A stretch of 64,000 nt of DNA from an uncultured Christiangramia sp. GTDB lineage: Bacteria; Bacteroidota; Bacteroidia; Flavobacteriales; Flavobacteriaceae. The notes beneath the pieces were generated by a model. The model saw only the letters and a program-made list of their open reading frames with translations, was not told the origin of the DNA and ran no database searches. The stretch spans positions 1-64,000 of the forward strand of contig NZ_CAJWRQ010000001.1 of NCBI RefSeq assembly GCF_913046405.1, read 5' to 3'. Made by a program: the position numbers and the translations under genes. Shown one piece after another: positions 46,288 to 55,133 of the stretch. The first letter of the stretch is position 1. Every line of letters begins with the position of its first letter.

Positions 46288-47250
46288 ATGAAACTTAGAA
46301 TCCTTACAATATCAACACTTCTGGCATTGGGAACTTCCTGTGTCTCATCGAAAAAATACAATGATCTGGAAGGTAGAAATGCAGACCTTCAGCGTGAGAA
46401 CAGAAGCATGAATGAAGACCTCAATTCCTTCCGAAGTAATTCGGAAAAGCTTGGGAATGATCTTGCCAGCTTGCAAAAGGAGTACGATGCTGCAACGACA
46501 GAGCGAAATGATCTCATGCAGAAATATGCTACGTTGCAGAAGAACTATTCCAGCCTGGAAGAATCTTATGATGCCCTTGAGCAAAACAGTTCAGCAGCGA
46601 TACTGGAGAATTCCCGTCAAAACAGGGAGCTATTGGCGCAATTAGACGAAAAGGAAGCTGACCTGCTTACTGAAAAGAACCGACTGGAAAAACTTCAAAA
46701 AGACCTTAGTCTCCGTTCGCAAAGAATCGATGAACTGGAGTCTGTGATTGCAGCTAAAGACGCTAAGATGAACGCTCTTAAGAATGCTGTTTCCAATGCG
46801 CTTACAAATTTTGAAGGTAAAGGATTAAGCGTTGAGCAAAAAGATGGGAAAGTATATGTTTCCATGGAAAACAAATTGCTGTTCGATTCCGGTAGCTGGG
46901 CAGTAAATCAGGAAGGAAGAAAAGCTGTAAAACAGCTGGGGAGCGTACTTGCGCAAAATCCCGATATCGCAGTTCTAATTGAAGGACATACAGATAATGT
47001 GCCTTATGGTGGAAGCGGACAGTTAAAAGACAACTGGGATCTTTCTACCAAAAGAGCGACGTCTATAGTGCAGATCTTACGCGAAAACAACCAGATTGAC
47101 CCTCAAAATCTTACCGCTGCTGGTAGAGGTGAATATGCACCAATCGCCAAAAATGATTCTGAAGCTGGAAAAGCCAAAAACCGTAGAATTGAAGTGATTC
47201 TTACTCCAAAACTGGATGAAATCACTCGTGTTTTGAATGAAATTGAGTAA
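46288..47250 (+). CDS. OmpA-family lipoprotein with coiled coil
   Basis: A 320-residue cell-envelope protein. Lipoprotein signal with C18 (MKLRILTISTLLALGTS, then C), a long coiled coil (about 25-170), then an OmpA C-terminal peptidoglycan-binding domain (about 195-310) with LLFDSGSWAVNQEGRKAVKQ, VLIEGHTDNVPYGG, LSTKRATSIVQILREN and NRRIEVILTP. Anchored in the outer membrane, it probably ties it to the wall. It is probably co-transcribed with xth and the aldo/keto reductase. Confidence 0.92.
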   Translation: MKLRILTISTLLALGTSCVSSKKYNDLEGRNADLQRENRSMNEDLNSFRSNSEKLGNDLASLQKEYDAATTERNDLMQKYATLQKNYSSLEESYDALEQNSSAAILENSRQNRELLAQLDEKEADLLTEKNRLEKLQKDLSLRSQRIDELESVIAAKDAKMNALKNAVSNALTNFEGKGLSVEQKDGKVYVSMENKLLFDSGSWAVNQEGRKAVKQLGSVLAQNPDIAVLIEGHTDNVPYGGSGQLKDNWDLSTKRATSIVQILRENNQIDPQNLTAAGRGEYAPIAKNDSEAGKAKNRRIEVILTPKLDEITRVLNEIE

Positions 47251-47254
47251 ATAG

Positions 47255-48289
47255 ATGAAATATAGCAATCTATCGAATACCAGTATAAAAGTTAGTAAGA
47301 TCTGTCTAGGTTCCATGACCTGGGGTGAGCAGAATACAGAGGCTGAAGGTCACGAGCAGATAAATTACGCCCTGGATAAAGGTGTGAACTTTATAGATAC
47401 TGCTGAAATGTATTCGACCCCAACGAAGGCAGAAACTCAGGGAAGTACAGAAAAAGTGATTGGATCCTGGTTAAAGAAAACCGGAAGAAGAGACGATGTG
47501 GTGATCGCCAGTAAAGTAGCTGGTCCCGGAGATATGGTTTCGCATATTCGCGAAAATCTTGGGTTTCACAAGGAAGCTATCCAGGATGCATTACATAACT
47601 CTTTAAAGAGATTACAAACAGATCATATCGATCTTTACCAATTGCACTGGCCGGAACGTAATACCAATTTCTTCGGAAAACTGGATTATAAGCATGATGA
47701 ATCTGAAGAATGGGAAGAAAACTTTCAGGAGATCCTGGAATCTTTGCAGGAGTTTGTTCAACAGGGAAAAATTGGTCATATAGGTTTGAGTAATGAAACT
47801 CCCTACGGACTCATGAAATTCCTTCAGGCAGCGGGAGATAAACTGCCTAGAGTAGTGACCGTTCAAAACCCATACAGTCTGTTGAATCGAAAGGATGAAG
47901 TTGGATTGACAGAAATACTTCATCGGGAGAATGTAGGCTTATTTCCGTACTCACCGCTCGGAATGGGAACGCTTAGTGGAAAGCATTTAAATGGTATTCA
48001 AAAGAATTCCCGTTTGGATCTGTTTCCGCAGTATAAGAGATATTCAAATGATCTGGCAGTCGAGGCAACCAGGAAATACAAAGATCTAGCAGATAAGCAT
48101 GAGCTTAGTTTAACCCATCTGGCATTGGCTTTCGTGAACCAGCAGGAATTCGTGACCAGCAATATTATTGGAGCTACCACCATGGAGCAATTAAAGGAAA
48201 ATATCGAGAGTATTGATATCGTTCTTAGCGATGAAATCCTGAAAGAGATCGATGAGATCCATCATCTAATCCCAAATCCTGCACCCTAA
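47255..48289 (+). CDS. Aldo/keto reductase (Tas-like)
   Basis: A 344-residue NADP-dependent AKR barrel. Seen: ISKICLGSMTWGEQN-type start (VSKICLGSMTWGEQN), VNFIDTAEMYSTPTKAETQG with the catalytic Asp and Tyr, VVIASKVAG with the Lys, HIDLYQLHWPERNTNFFGKL with the His, GHIGLSNETPYGLMKF, and a cofactor-binding end IIGATTMEQLKENI. Closest to the Tas/YajO type of aldo/keto reductases. It starts four bases after the OmpA gene, and its last four bases overlap the M23 peptidase gene tail to tail. Confidence 0.93.
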   Translation: MKYSNLSNTSIKVSKICLGSMTWGEQNTEAEGHEQINYALDKGVNFIDTAEMYSTPTKAETQGSTEKVIGSWLKKTGRRDDVVIASKVAGPGDMVSHIRENLGFHKEAIQDALHNSLKRLQTDHIDLYQLHWPERNTNFFGKLDYKHDESEEWEENFQEILESLQEFVQQGKIGHIGLSNETPYGLMKFLQAAGDKLPRVVTVQNPYSLLNRKDEVGLTEILHRENVGLFPYSPLGMGTLSGKHLNGIQKNSRLDLFPQYKRYSNDLAVEATRKYKDLADKHELSLTHLALAFVNQQEFVTSNIIGATTMEQLKENIESIDIVLSDEILKEIDEIHHLIPNPAP

Positions 48290-49419
48290 ATATTTGGGCT
48301 TACCAGGCTTTCATGTACATACATAGAACGGTCGAGGCTATCACGAACATGGTACCAGTCGGCCGTTTTTCCCTGCACAAACAACAATTCACCATTTCTG
48401 GCAGTTTTCATTATTTTAGAATTACTGGCAGCTGCTTTATTCCGCAGGTTTGCTTTCGTTGAAATTACTCTAAGTTGCTGCGCTATTTCATTTTCCTGCG
48501 GAATAGCACTTTCCAGGGTTTCAGTTTTATAAACAAATCCCAGCGGATCGATTGCTCCGGTGTTCCTGCGATATATTCCGAAGTGTAAATGCGGAGGTGT
48601 TGTTTTAGCGTTTCCAGTGTTGCCAACAAATCCAAGGGTATCACCGGTTTTGACCGAATTTAAATTTGGAACTATACTATCCAGGTGAGCGTAATAAATA
48701 GATTGAGACCGTTTTGAATCACGCAGCCAGACTTGCTTTCCGCCAAGGCCTTTCTCTCCGGAATAACCTATCCTTCCAGAAGTCGTTGCAATCACCGGTG
48801 TTCCCCGATCTGCAAAAATATCTATACCCTCATGATCCCGGCTACCACCGTCCCGTATGTCTCCCCAGTAACTCCCAATATCTGCATTGTTCCTGCCAGA
48901 AACCGGAAATTCATAGGCAGGTTGAATAGAAAGTTGAACGGTAAATGCCGTATGAGCTTCAATTTCTGGCTGAAAGATCACTTTATAGAGTCCGTTTTCT
49001 TCCACTTCGTAAGAAACAGAACCTTCAGATTTAGGTTTTAGAACCTGTTCAAATTTCTTAGTTTGTTTGTTACGACGGTAGATTTCAGTAAAAATAAGGG
49101 TAGAGGAGGTGTCGGTTTTAAAATTGGTGTTCAGGATTTCTCCAGGTTTAAGATAAGCCTGGTAAGAGTAAACAGCGAAGCTTTTCGGTTTTAATTTTCC
49201 AGCTTCGGTATACGGCATTTCAACTTCGATACTATCATTTAAAGCTTTCTGGATTCTTGATTCCCAAAGGCTGAATAGTTCATCAGAAATATTCTGTTCG
49301 CGCTGATACTTCTCTTTTTCAGAAAGACCTGAAATAAGATCTTCAGCTTTTTCCAGCTGAGAACAGCCAGAAATAAGCAATAAAATAAGAATATACCAAA
49401 GGTTGCATATTTGCTTCAT
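48286..49419 (-). CDS. M23-family peptidase lipoprotein with SH3 domain
   Basis: A 377-residue envelope protein with a lipoprotein signal (YILILLLISG then C19). The M23 metallopeptidase domain (about 180-300) has SRDHEGIDIFADRGTPVIAT with zinc ligands H and D, SIYYAHLDSI, and PPHLHFGIYRRNTGAIDPLG with the HLH pair. A bacterial SH3-like domain ends the protein (about 315-377, STKANLRNKAAASNSKIMKT). It is predicted to cleave cell-wall crosslinks. Last gene of the leftward panC unit. Confidence 0.9.
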   Translation of the reverse strand: MKQICNLWYILILLLISGCSQLEKAEDLISGLSEKEKYQREQNISDELFSLWESRIQKALNDSIEVEMPYTEAGKLKPKSFAVYSYQAYLKPGEILNTNFKTDTSSTLIFTEIYRRNKQTKKFEQVLKPKSEGSVSYEVEENGLYKVIFQPEIEAHTAFTVQLSIQPAYEFPVSGRNNADIGSYWGDIRDGGSRDHEGIDIFADRGTPVIATTSGRIGYSGEKGLGGKQVWLRDSKRSQSIYYAHLDSIVPNLNSVKTGDTLGFVGNTGNAKTTPPHLHFGIYRRNTGAIDPLGFVYKTETLESAIPQENEIAQQLRVISTKANLRNKAAASNSKIMKTARNGELLFVQGKTADWYHVRDSLDRSMYVHESLVSPNI

Positions 49420-49452
49420 ATCGAGCTAAATATACGCAGCAATTGTGCCAGT

Positions 49453-50817
49453 CTATTCAAAAAGATGACTTACAACATCTTCAATTTTGGAAACTTTAAC
49501 GATCCTGATATGATATTCAGATTTGGGGAATTTATTTTGCCTGGAAACCATAATGCTGGCAAAACCAAGTTTTTCAGCCTCAAGAATTCTTTGCTCGACC
49601 CTTGTCACAGGTCTCACCTCACCGGCAAGGCCAATTTCAGCAGCAAAACAGATATCTTTTGGAAGTGCAATATCTTCGTTTGAAGACAGAATTGCAGCAA
49701 CAACTGCGAGATCTATCGCCGGGTCATCCACACTAATACCGCCGGTGACATTTAAGAACACATCTTTCGCTCCCAGCCTGAAGCCAGCTCTTTTCTCCAG
49801 AACTGCCAGCAGCATATTCAATCTTTTAGCATTATAACCCGTGGTAGAGCGTTGTGGAGTCCCATATACAGCGGTACTTACCAAAGCCTGAATTTCGATC
49901 ATTAGCGGTCGCATTCCTTCCAGTGTAGAAGCGATGGCTGTTCCACTTAGATCTTCATCATTCTTGGAAATAAGTATTTCTGAAGGGTTATTGACTTCCC
50001 GTAGTCCGCTGCCCTGCATCTCGTAAATGCCGAGTTCATGAGTGCTTCCGAAGCGGTTTTTATGCGCTCTAAGGATCCTGTATACATGATTTCGATCTCC
50101 TTCAAACTGCAAAACAGTATCTACCATATGCTCCAGAACCTTCGGGCCAGCAATACTTCCTTCCTTCGTGATATGTCCAATCAAAATGACCGGAGTGTTG
50201 CTCTCCTTAGCAAATTTTATTAGCTCTGCGGTGCATTCCCTTATCTGCGAAATACTTCCCGGTGCGCTTTCAATATAGTCACTATGTAAGGTCTGGATCG
50301 AATCGATAATAACTACTTCAGGCTCGATCTCTTCTACCTGACGGAAGATATTCTGAGTTTTAGTTTCGGTAAGGATAAAACAATTGGCAGGATTAGGATC
50401 GATACGTTCAGCACGCATCTTGATTTGCTGCTGACTTTCTTCTCCGGAAACGTATAAAACCTTGTATTTTAATTGCAGACTTATCTGAAGTAGTAGCGTA
50501 CTTTTTCCAATTCCCGGTTCACCACCAAGCAAAGTAAGCGATCCCGGAACGAGCCCACCTCCAAGCACACGATTTAGTTCATTATTACCAGTGTTAAGGC
50601 GATCATGTGGGGTGGTTTCAATATCTGCGATGAGTAAAGGTTTGGCTAGTTTTTTAGCTTCCTTGCTGGCACTCGTTTTCCAGTCCTTTTTTTCAGGTTT
50701 TGCAACAAGCTCTTCTACTATCGTATTCCAATCGCCGCAACTGTTGCATTTCCCCTGCCATTTTGCGTATTGTGCACCACATTTCTGACAATAGAATGTT
50801 GTCTTTACCTTCGCCAT
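49453..50817 (-). CDS. radA: DNA repair protein RadA
   Basis: The 454-residue RecA-like ATPase helps branch migration of recombination intermediates. Seen: an N-terminal zinc finger with Cys 10/13/24/27 (FYCQKCGAQYAKWQGKCNSC), Walker A LLGGEPGIGKSTLLLQIS (about 97-114), VIIDSIQTLHSDYIESAPGS, the RadA signature HKNRFGSTHELGIYEM, and a C-terminal Lon-like domain (about 270-454, with LNVTGGISVDDPAIDLAVVA). Spacing to its neighbours is under 40 bases on both sides. Confidence 0.97.
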   Translation of the reverse strand: MAKVKTTFYCQKCGAQYAKWQGKCNSCGDWNTIVEELVAKPEKKDWKTSASKEAKKLAKPLLIADIETTPHDRLNTGNNELNRVLGGGLVPGSLTLLGGEPGIGKSTLLLQISLQLKYKVLYVSGEESQQQIKMRAERIDPNPANCFILTETKTQNIFRQVEEIEPEVVIIDSIQTLHSDYIESAPGSISQIRECTAELIKFAKESNTPVILIGHITKEGSIAGPKVLEHMVDTVLQFEGDRNHVYRILRAHKNRFGSTHELGIYEMQGSGLREVNNPSEILISKNDEDLSGTAIASTLEGMRPLMIEIQALVSTAVYGTPQRSTTGYNAKRLNMLLAVLEKRAGFRLGAKDVFLNVTGGISVDDPAIDLAVVAAILSSNEDIALPKDICFAAEIGLAGEVRPVTRVEQRILEAEKLGFASIMVSRQNKFPKSEYHIRIVKVSKIEDVVSHLFE

Positions 50818-50835
50818 TTCCTAAATTATATTCTG

Positions 50836-51981
50836 CTAATAACCGAAATCTTTTTTGATTGCATCTGCCTTCTCCAGCATATAATCTGCATCCAGAAAAG
50901 CGATACTTTTTTGTCCGTAGGCATTTTGATACATACGCATTGCCTTTTTAGGATTACCGGTTTCTTCTTCATGTCTAGCTTCGAAGAATGTTCCTAACAT
51001 GGTTCCCGGATAATGATCAAATGCAAGTTTGTAAAGACCCTTATAGGCTTCCCAGTTACGTGTCTTTTCTATGGCATTATGAATAGCCATAAAATCATTA
51101 ATGCTTATTTGTCTTTTAAGACCATAAAGCTCTTCTATAGATTCATATTTCTCGGTCAGATATTGGGTAGGAGAAATAGAAGTTTGCAGAAGGATTTCAT
51201 TATAATCTTTGGTTGATATAGGGCGGTAGATCTCAAACATGCTTGAGATTGCCGAAGGTATGGCCTTGCCAACCAGTGAGTAATGAGATTCCCCGGTAAA
51301 TTCTTCAAATTTATAAGAAACCAACTTGTTGTTGATATTTTTGAGTTGATTATCGAAAGTTGCAATGCCAGATTTTAGTGCAGGTATATCCTCGTTAGAT
51401 GTAGCCAGATAGAACCATTTTTTGGATTCTGAAGATTCTAATGCATCCGTAACCCAGTTCGCTACTTCTGGAGCCAGATCAGGACTAAGATTAATATAAC
51501 CTTTGAAAATGGGCTCTTGTTTAAGGAGATAATAATTGATAAAATTGGCGGTGAAATCATGTCCCACGATCATACGGAAATTTGAAGTTCTGTATTTTTG
51601 ATCGAGACTGGCGAGTAATTCCATACCTATAAATTCAAAAAACTTAGCGCCTTTATCTGCAGGAAGAGAATTTTCTCCATAGGAAGTATCTTCCATACGA
51701 ATTCCATCCTGGTTGATTCCAACAACGATCATTTCAGGAACGTCTTTCCAGTATGAATAATAATCTACCATACCAGCTACGGGTTCAAACAGGTAGTCTC
51801 CATCCAGAACGACCACAACCGGGTATCTTTTTTCTGAATTCTGTTCGTAATTTCTGGGAAGTTGGATTTTGATTTCTCTTTTCTCTCCTAACTTTTGAGA
51901 ATTGACGGTCTCATGCAGGATCTGAGACCAGCTTACTATAGGCAGAATGAGTGCCAATAGCATGGTTGATAAACGGTTCAT
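50836..51981 (-). CDS. Esterase-like alpha/beta hydrolase with Asp in place of Ser
   Basis: A 381-residue exported protein: signal peptide (MNRLSTMLLALILPIVSWSQ), a putative-esterase alpha/beta fold (about 30-260) with YPVVVVLDGDYLFEP and PEMIVVGINQDGIRMEDTSY, and a C-terminal helical extension (about 300-381; GNPKKAMRMYQNAYGQKSIA is TPR-like). Where related esterases have GHSxGG, this one has IVGHDFTANF, so the nucleophile is D142. A likely catalytic His is in TGESHYSLV. It may be inactive as a serine esterase or use Asp chemistry. Located between radA and the flippase-like gene. Confidence 0.8.
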   Translation of the reverse strand: MNRLSTMLLALILPIVSWSQILHETVNSQKLGEKREIKIQLPRNYEQNSEKRYPVVVVLDGDYLFEPVAGMVDYYSYWKDVPEMIVVGINQDGIRMEDTSYGENSLPADKGAKFFEFIGMELLASLDQKYRTSNFRMIVGHDFTANFINYYLLKQEPIFKGYINLSPDLAPEVANWVTDALESSESKKWFYLATSNEDIPALKSGIATFDNQLKNINNKLVSYKFEEFTGESHYSLVGKAIPSAISSMFEIYRPISTKDYNEILLQTSISPTQYLTEKYESIEELYGLKRQISINDFMAIHNAIEKTRNWEAYKGLYKLAFDHYPGTMLGTFFEARHEEETGNPKKAMRMYQNAYGQKSIAFLDADYMLEKADAIKKDFGY

Positions 51982-52016
51982 AGGTGTAGTATTGATTCGG
52001 ACAGGAAAGGTAAGTA

Positions 52017-52982
52017 TTATTTCCTGTTATTAAAAAGCGGTAACAGGATAAATGATAGTCCGCCAAATAACAGAACCACAGCGGTTTGAGTTGCCCAGGA
52101 GATCCAGCCAAGCGCTTCAGCAGCATGTGATTCGATACCAAAGAACATCAGGATTCCGCCTACGGCTAGTGGATAAACGCCTATGCCGCCATTAGTCGCT
52201 GATACGGCAAAACTTCCCACAACGAAGGCAGCCAGAATGGTGCCTGGCGTAGCATCTGCAGTCTCAGGAACGCTTAGTTTTATCACGAAGAACATGCATA
52301 GATACATTGACCAGATGAAGATGGTATGTGCTATAAAAGCCCATTTCTGGCGCATGTTCAGGATACTTCGCATCCCTTCCAGCAGTCCTTTTGCGAGTTT
52401 TTTTATTTTTTTAAAAGGTCCCCAGTTCGATCTTTTAATAACTGTAAGGCCTAAAACCCCGAGTCCTACCAATCCTAGAAAAATGAGTAGGGTGTTCATG
52501 GGTTTAATATTCTGGTCATGCAGGTAGCCCAGAAGATCGTCGGTTTGTAAAATAAGCGCAACGCCAATAATGAGCATTAAAATAAGTAGATCAGCAACTC
52601 TTTCAGAAATAATGGTTCCGAAACCTTTTTCAAAAGGAACCTTTTCATAAGTAGTTAGCGTGGCAGCACGCAAAACTTCACCAGATCTTGGAATTCCGAA
52701 ATTGGCAAGATAGGCGACCATAACCGACATGAATCGGTTTGGAAGCCGGGTGGTATAACCCATTGGCTCCAGCATAAACTTCCAGCGATAAGCCCTGGAA
52801 AGATGTGAAAGCGTTCCAAGAACAAAAGATACTGCAATCCAGAGTTTGTTGGCATCAACAATACTTTTCCACAGGCTTGAACGTTCTTGAGCAGTAGAAC
52901 TCTGTAATGAGTACCATACCAAAAAAATCCCCAGAAATAAGGGGATACCAATCTTTAAAAACTTTTTGAATTTTTTGCTCAA
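52017..52982 (-). CDS. Lysylphosphatidylglycerol synthase TM-domain (YbhN-type) protein
   Basis: A 321-residue integral membrane protein with about eight helices: GIPLFLGIFLVWYSL, LWIAVSFVLGTLSHLSRAYR, FMSVMVAYLANFGIPRSGEV with the family's conserved GIPRSGEVLRA stretch, VADLLILMLIIGVALILQ, and ATNGGIGVYPLAVGGILMFF near the end. The family contains flippase-like and lipid-translocase proteins; the MprF catalytic half is absent. Four bases separate it from panD. Confidence 0.85.
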   Translation of the reverse strand: MSKKFKKFLKIGIPLFLGIFLVWYSLQSSTAQERSSLWKSIVDANKLWIAVSFVLGTLSHLSRAYRWKFMLEPMGYTTRLPNRFMSVMVAYLANFGIPRSGEVLRAATLTTYEKVPFEKGFGTIISERVADLLILMLIIGVALILQTDDLLGYLHDQNIKPMNTLLIFLGLVGLGVLGLTVIKRSNWGPFKKIKKLAKGLLEGMRSILNMRQKWAFIAHTIFIWSMYLCMFFVIKLSVPETADATPGTILAAFVVGSFAVSATNGGIGVYPLAVGGILMFFGIESHAAEALGWISWATQTAVVLLFGGLSFILLPLFNNRK

Positions 52983-52986
52983 TGAC

Positions 52987-53340
52987 TTATTTCAAAAGAT
53001 TGGTTTCTTCATCAGGAAATACCAATGAGGGCTTGAAGTTTTTAGCTTCTTCCATTTCCATAATTCCGTAGGCGATAATGATAAGAATATCTCCTTTAGC
53101 CACTTTTCTGGCTGCAGCTCCATTAAGCGTGATCTCTCCTGAATTTCTAGGACCTGGAATTACATAAGTTTCAAGACGTTCACCGTTGTTATTATTAACG
53201 ATTTGTACTTTTTCACCTTCAATAATATTCGCCGCTTCCATTAGATCTTCATCGATAGTGATACTACCAATATAATTTAGATCTGCACCGGTTACTTTAA
53301 CTCTGTGAATTTTGGATTTTACTAAGTGAATCTGCATCAT
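52987..53340 (-). CDS. panD: Aspartate 1-decarboxylase
   Basis: This 117-residue proenzyme makes beta-alanine for pantothenate and self-cleaves at Gly-Ser to form a pyruvoyl group. The site is visible in [14 protein letters not shown] (G25-S26, counting from the first of two consecutive Met). Other signatures: [37 protein letters not shown] and [13 protein letters not shown]. Adjacent to panC, three bases apart. Confidence 0.97.
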   Translation of the reverse strand: MMQIHLVKSKIHRVKVTGADLNYIGSITIDEDLMEAANIIEGEKVQIVNNNNGERLETYVIPGPRNSGEITLNGAAARKVAKGDILIIIAYGIMEMEEAKNFKPSLVFPDEETNLLK

Positions 53341-53343
53341 GAA

Positions 53344-54195
53344 TTAATTATTCAGAGCGATGTTATCGATGAGACGAATATCGTCTGCATATACTGCGAT
53401 GAACGCCCTGTATTGTTTTTCTTTTTCTTTGGTTTTAATTTTTTGAAGACTATTAGCTTCAGCAATCATAAAATATTCCAGTTCCAGAACATCCTGATCT
53501 AGAAATGCCGCCTCAACCCAGTCTGTCACTTCTTTAGCACTTTTTGTGCCAAATAGCTCGCTGGCAGTTTGTAGCGTTTTATAAATAAAAGCTGCTTTCT
53601 GCCTGTTTACATCACTTAGACGTTCATTTCGTGACGACCTTGCAAGTCCGCTATCCTCTCTTAATATTGGACAGCCAATGATTTCTACCGGTAATTTTGT
53701 GAGATCTGTAAGTTTGCGTATAATCTGCAATTGCTGGAAATCCTTTTCACCGAAAAAAGCCTTGTCAGGTTCAGTGGCTTCGAACAATTTTTTCACCACG
53801 GTACCAACACCATTAAAGTGTCCATTTCTAAATTTTCCTTCCATGACGGTCTCCAAACCACCAAAGTCAAATTGTTGGGAAACGATCTTACCATCATAAA
53901 GTTCAGTCGCATTAGGACTAAAAATCCACAAATCTTCGAATTTTGTCTTTAATAGTGCGATATCCTGTTCGAGATTTCTGGGGTATTTTTCCAGATCATC
54001 CGGATCGTCAAATTGAGTTGGATTTACAAATATGGATACAACAACCTGGTCTGTCTGTTGCGTGGCGAATTGAACCAGGGATAGATGACCTTCGTGTAAA
54101 GCACCCATGGTTGGCACCAGTCCGATGCTCTTTTCTTCAGATTTCTTCTCGCGAATAGCCTCAAGTAAACGTCCTTTCTCCCTAAAAACCTGCAT
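53344..54195 (-). CDS. panC: Pantothenate synthetase
   Basis: The 283-residue ligase joins pantoate and beta-alanine using ATP. Seen: the HIGH-type motif LVPTMGALHEGHLSLVQFAT, VVSIFVNPTQFDDPDDLEKY, GHFNGVGTVVKKLF, AFFGEKDFQQLQIIRKL and LARSSRNERLS. Co-located with panD; panB is not in the window. First gene of a leftward unit that ends with the M23 peptidase. Confidence 0.97.
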   Translation of the reverse strand: MQVFREKGRLLEAIREKKSEEKSIGLVPTMGALHEGHLSLVQFATQQTDQVVVSIFVNPTQFDDPDDLEKYPRNLEQDIALLKTKFEDLWIFSPNATELYDGKIVSQQFDFGGLETVMEGKFRNGHFNGVGTVVKKLFEATEPDKAFFGEKDFQQLQIIRKLTDLTKLPVEIIGCPILREDSGLARSSRNERLSDVNRQKAAFIYKTLQTASELFGTKSAKEVTDWVEAAFLDQDVLELEYFMIAEANSLQKIKTKEKEKQYRAFIAVYADDIRLIDNIALNN

Positions 54196-54218
54196 TTTAT
54201 TTTAAAATTAACAGCGTG

Positions 54219-54226
54219 CAAACTTA
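54219..54226 (-). promoter_or_regulatory. panC promoter -7 box
   Basis: On the minus strand the sequence is TAAGTTTG, matching TAnnTTTG, 23 bases before the panC start. Confidence 0.45.
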
Positions 54227-54257
54227 ATATATCTGTGGCAATCTGCATAAAATTTTG

Positions 54258-54265
54258 TAATTTTG
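54258..54265 (+). promoter_or_regulatory. Promoter -7 box for the GT5-like gene
   Basis: TAATTTTG matches TAnnTTTG, 40 bases ahead of the ATG at 54306. Together with the panC box on the other strand it defines a compact divergent promoter region. Confidence 0.5.
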
Positions 54266-54305
54266 CGTGTTTTTTATTCGGAAACGTAACTAAAGCAAAG
54301 AATAT

Positions 54306-55121
54306 ATGAAAGATAAGAGAGTGTTATACGTCTCGTCTGAAGTTATACCGTACTTACCTGAAACCGATATCTCATCTACTTCCTTCGAAGCTGCAAAAAT
54401 GGTTAATAACCTGGGCGGACAGATAAGGATCTTTATGCCAAGATTCGGAAATATCAATGAAAGAAGGCACCAATTACATGAAGTGATTCGATTATCCGGG
54501 ATGAACCTGGTGATCAATGATCTTGATATGCCTCTAATCATTAAAGTGGCTTCCATTCCAAAGGAAAGAATGCAGGTTTACTTTATTGATAACGAAGATT
54601 ATTTTAAAAGGAAAGCAACCTTAACAGATGAAGATGGAAATCTCTTTTCTGACAATGACGAAAGAGCAATTTTCTTTGCAAAAGGCGTGATCGAAACAGT
54701 GAAAAAGCTGAACTGGTCTCCAGATATCATTCATGTACATGGATGGTTATCTTCTCTTCTACCACTTTATTTAAGAAATTATTACGGGAATGAGCCGTTA
54801 TTCCGTGACGCAAAAATTGTGACCTCTGTTTACAATCAAAGTTTCGATGGAACGTTAGATGAAGAACTACGTGAGAAAATTTTGTTTGATGGTTTTGAAA
54901 ATGCTAACGTAAAACATCTAAAAACTCCAAACTTCGTAAATATTTTGAAGACGGCAGTAGATAATTCAGATGCTGTAGTAATGGGTGGTGATGATGTGCC
55001 TGAAGAGTTGCAGGATTACATTAAGAAGCTTAATAAACCGGTTCTTCCTTATACCGAAAAAGAAAATTTCTCTCATGCGTATCAGGAATTTTATGACACT
55101 AAAGTATTGTCAGAATCGTAA
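54306..55121 (+). CDS. Glycogen/starch synthase-like GT5 N-terminal domain protein
   Basis: The 271-residue product matches only the N-terminal half of bacterial glycogen synthase: RVLYVSSEVIPYLPETD, VNNLGGQIRIFMPRFGNINE, DERAIFFAKGVIETVKKLNW and PDIIHVHGWLSSLLPLYLRN. The usual KTGGLAD nucleotide-sugar loop is replaced (PETDISSTS), and the C-terminal half, which normally completes the ADP-glucose site, is absent. A stop follows directly, and the next gene is unrelated. Glycosyl transfer is therefore doubtful. From memory, flavobacteria often keep this short form next to panC, arguing for a different conserved role rather than recent decay. Confidence 0.75.
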   Translation: MKDKRVLYVSSEVIPYLPETDISSTSFEAAKMVNNLGGQIRIFMPRFGNINERRHQLHEVIRLSGMNLVINDLDMPLIIKVASIPKERMQVYFIDNEDYFKRKATLTDEDGNLFSDNDERAIFFAKGVIETVKKLNWSPDIIHVHGWLSSLLPLYLRNYYGNEPLFRDAKIVTSVYNQSFDGTLDEELREKILFDGFENANVKHLKTPNFVNILKTAVDNSDAVVMGGDDVPEELQDYIKKLNKPVLPYTEKENFSHAYQEFYDTKVLSES

Positions 55122-55133
55122 GAAAATTTTTAA

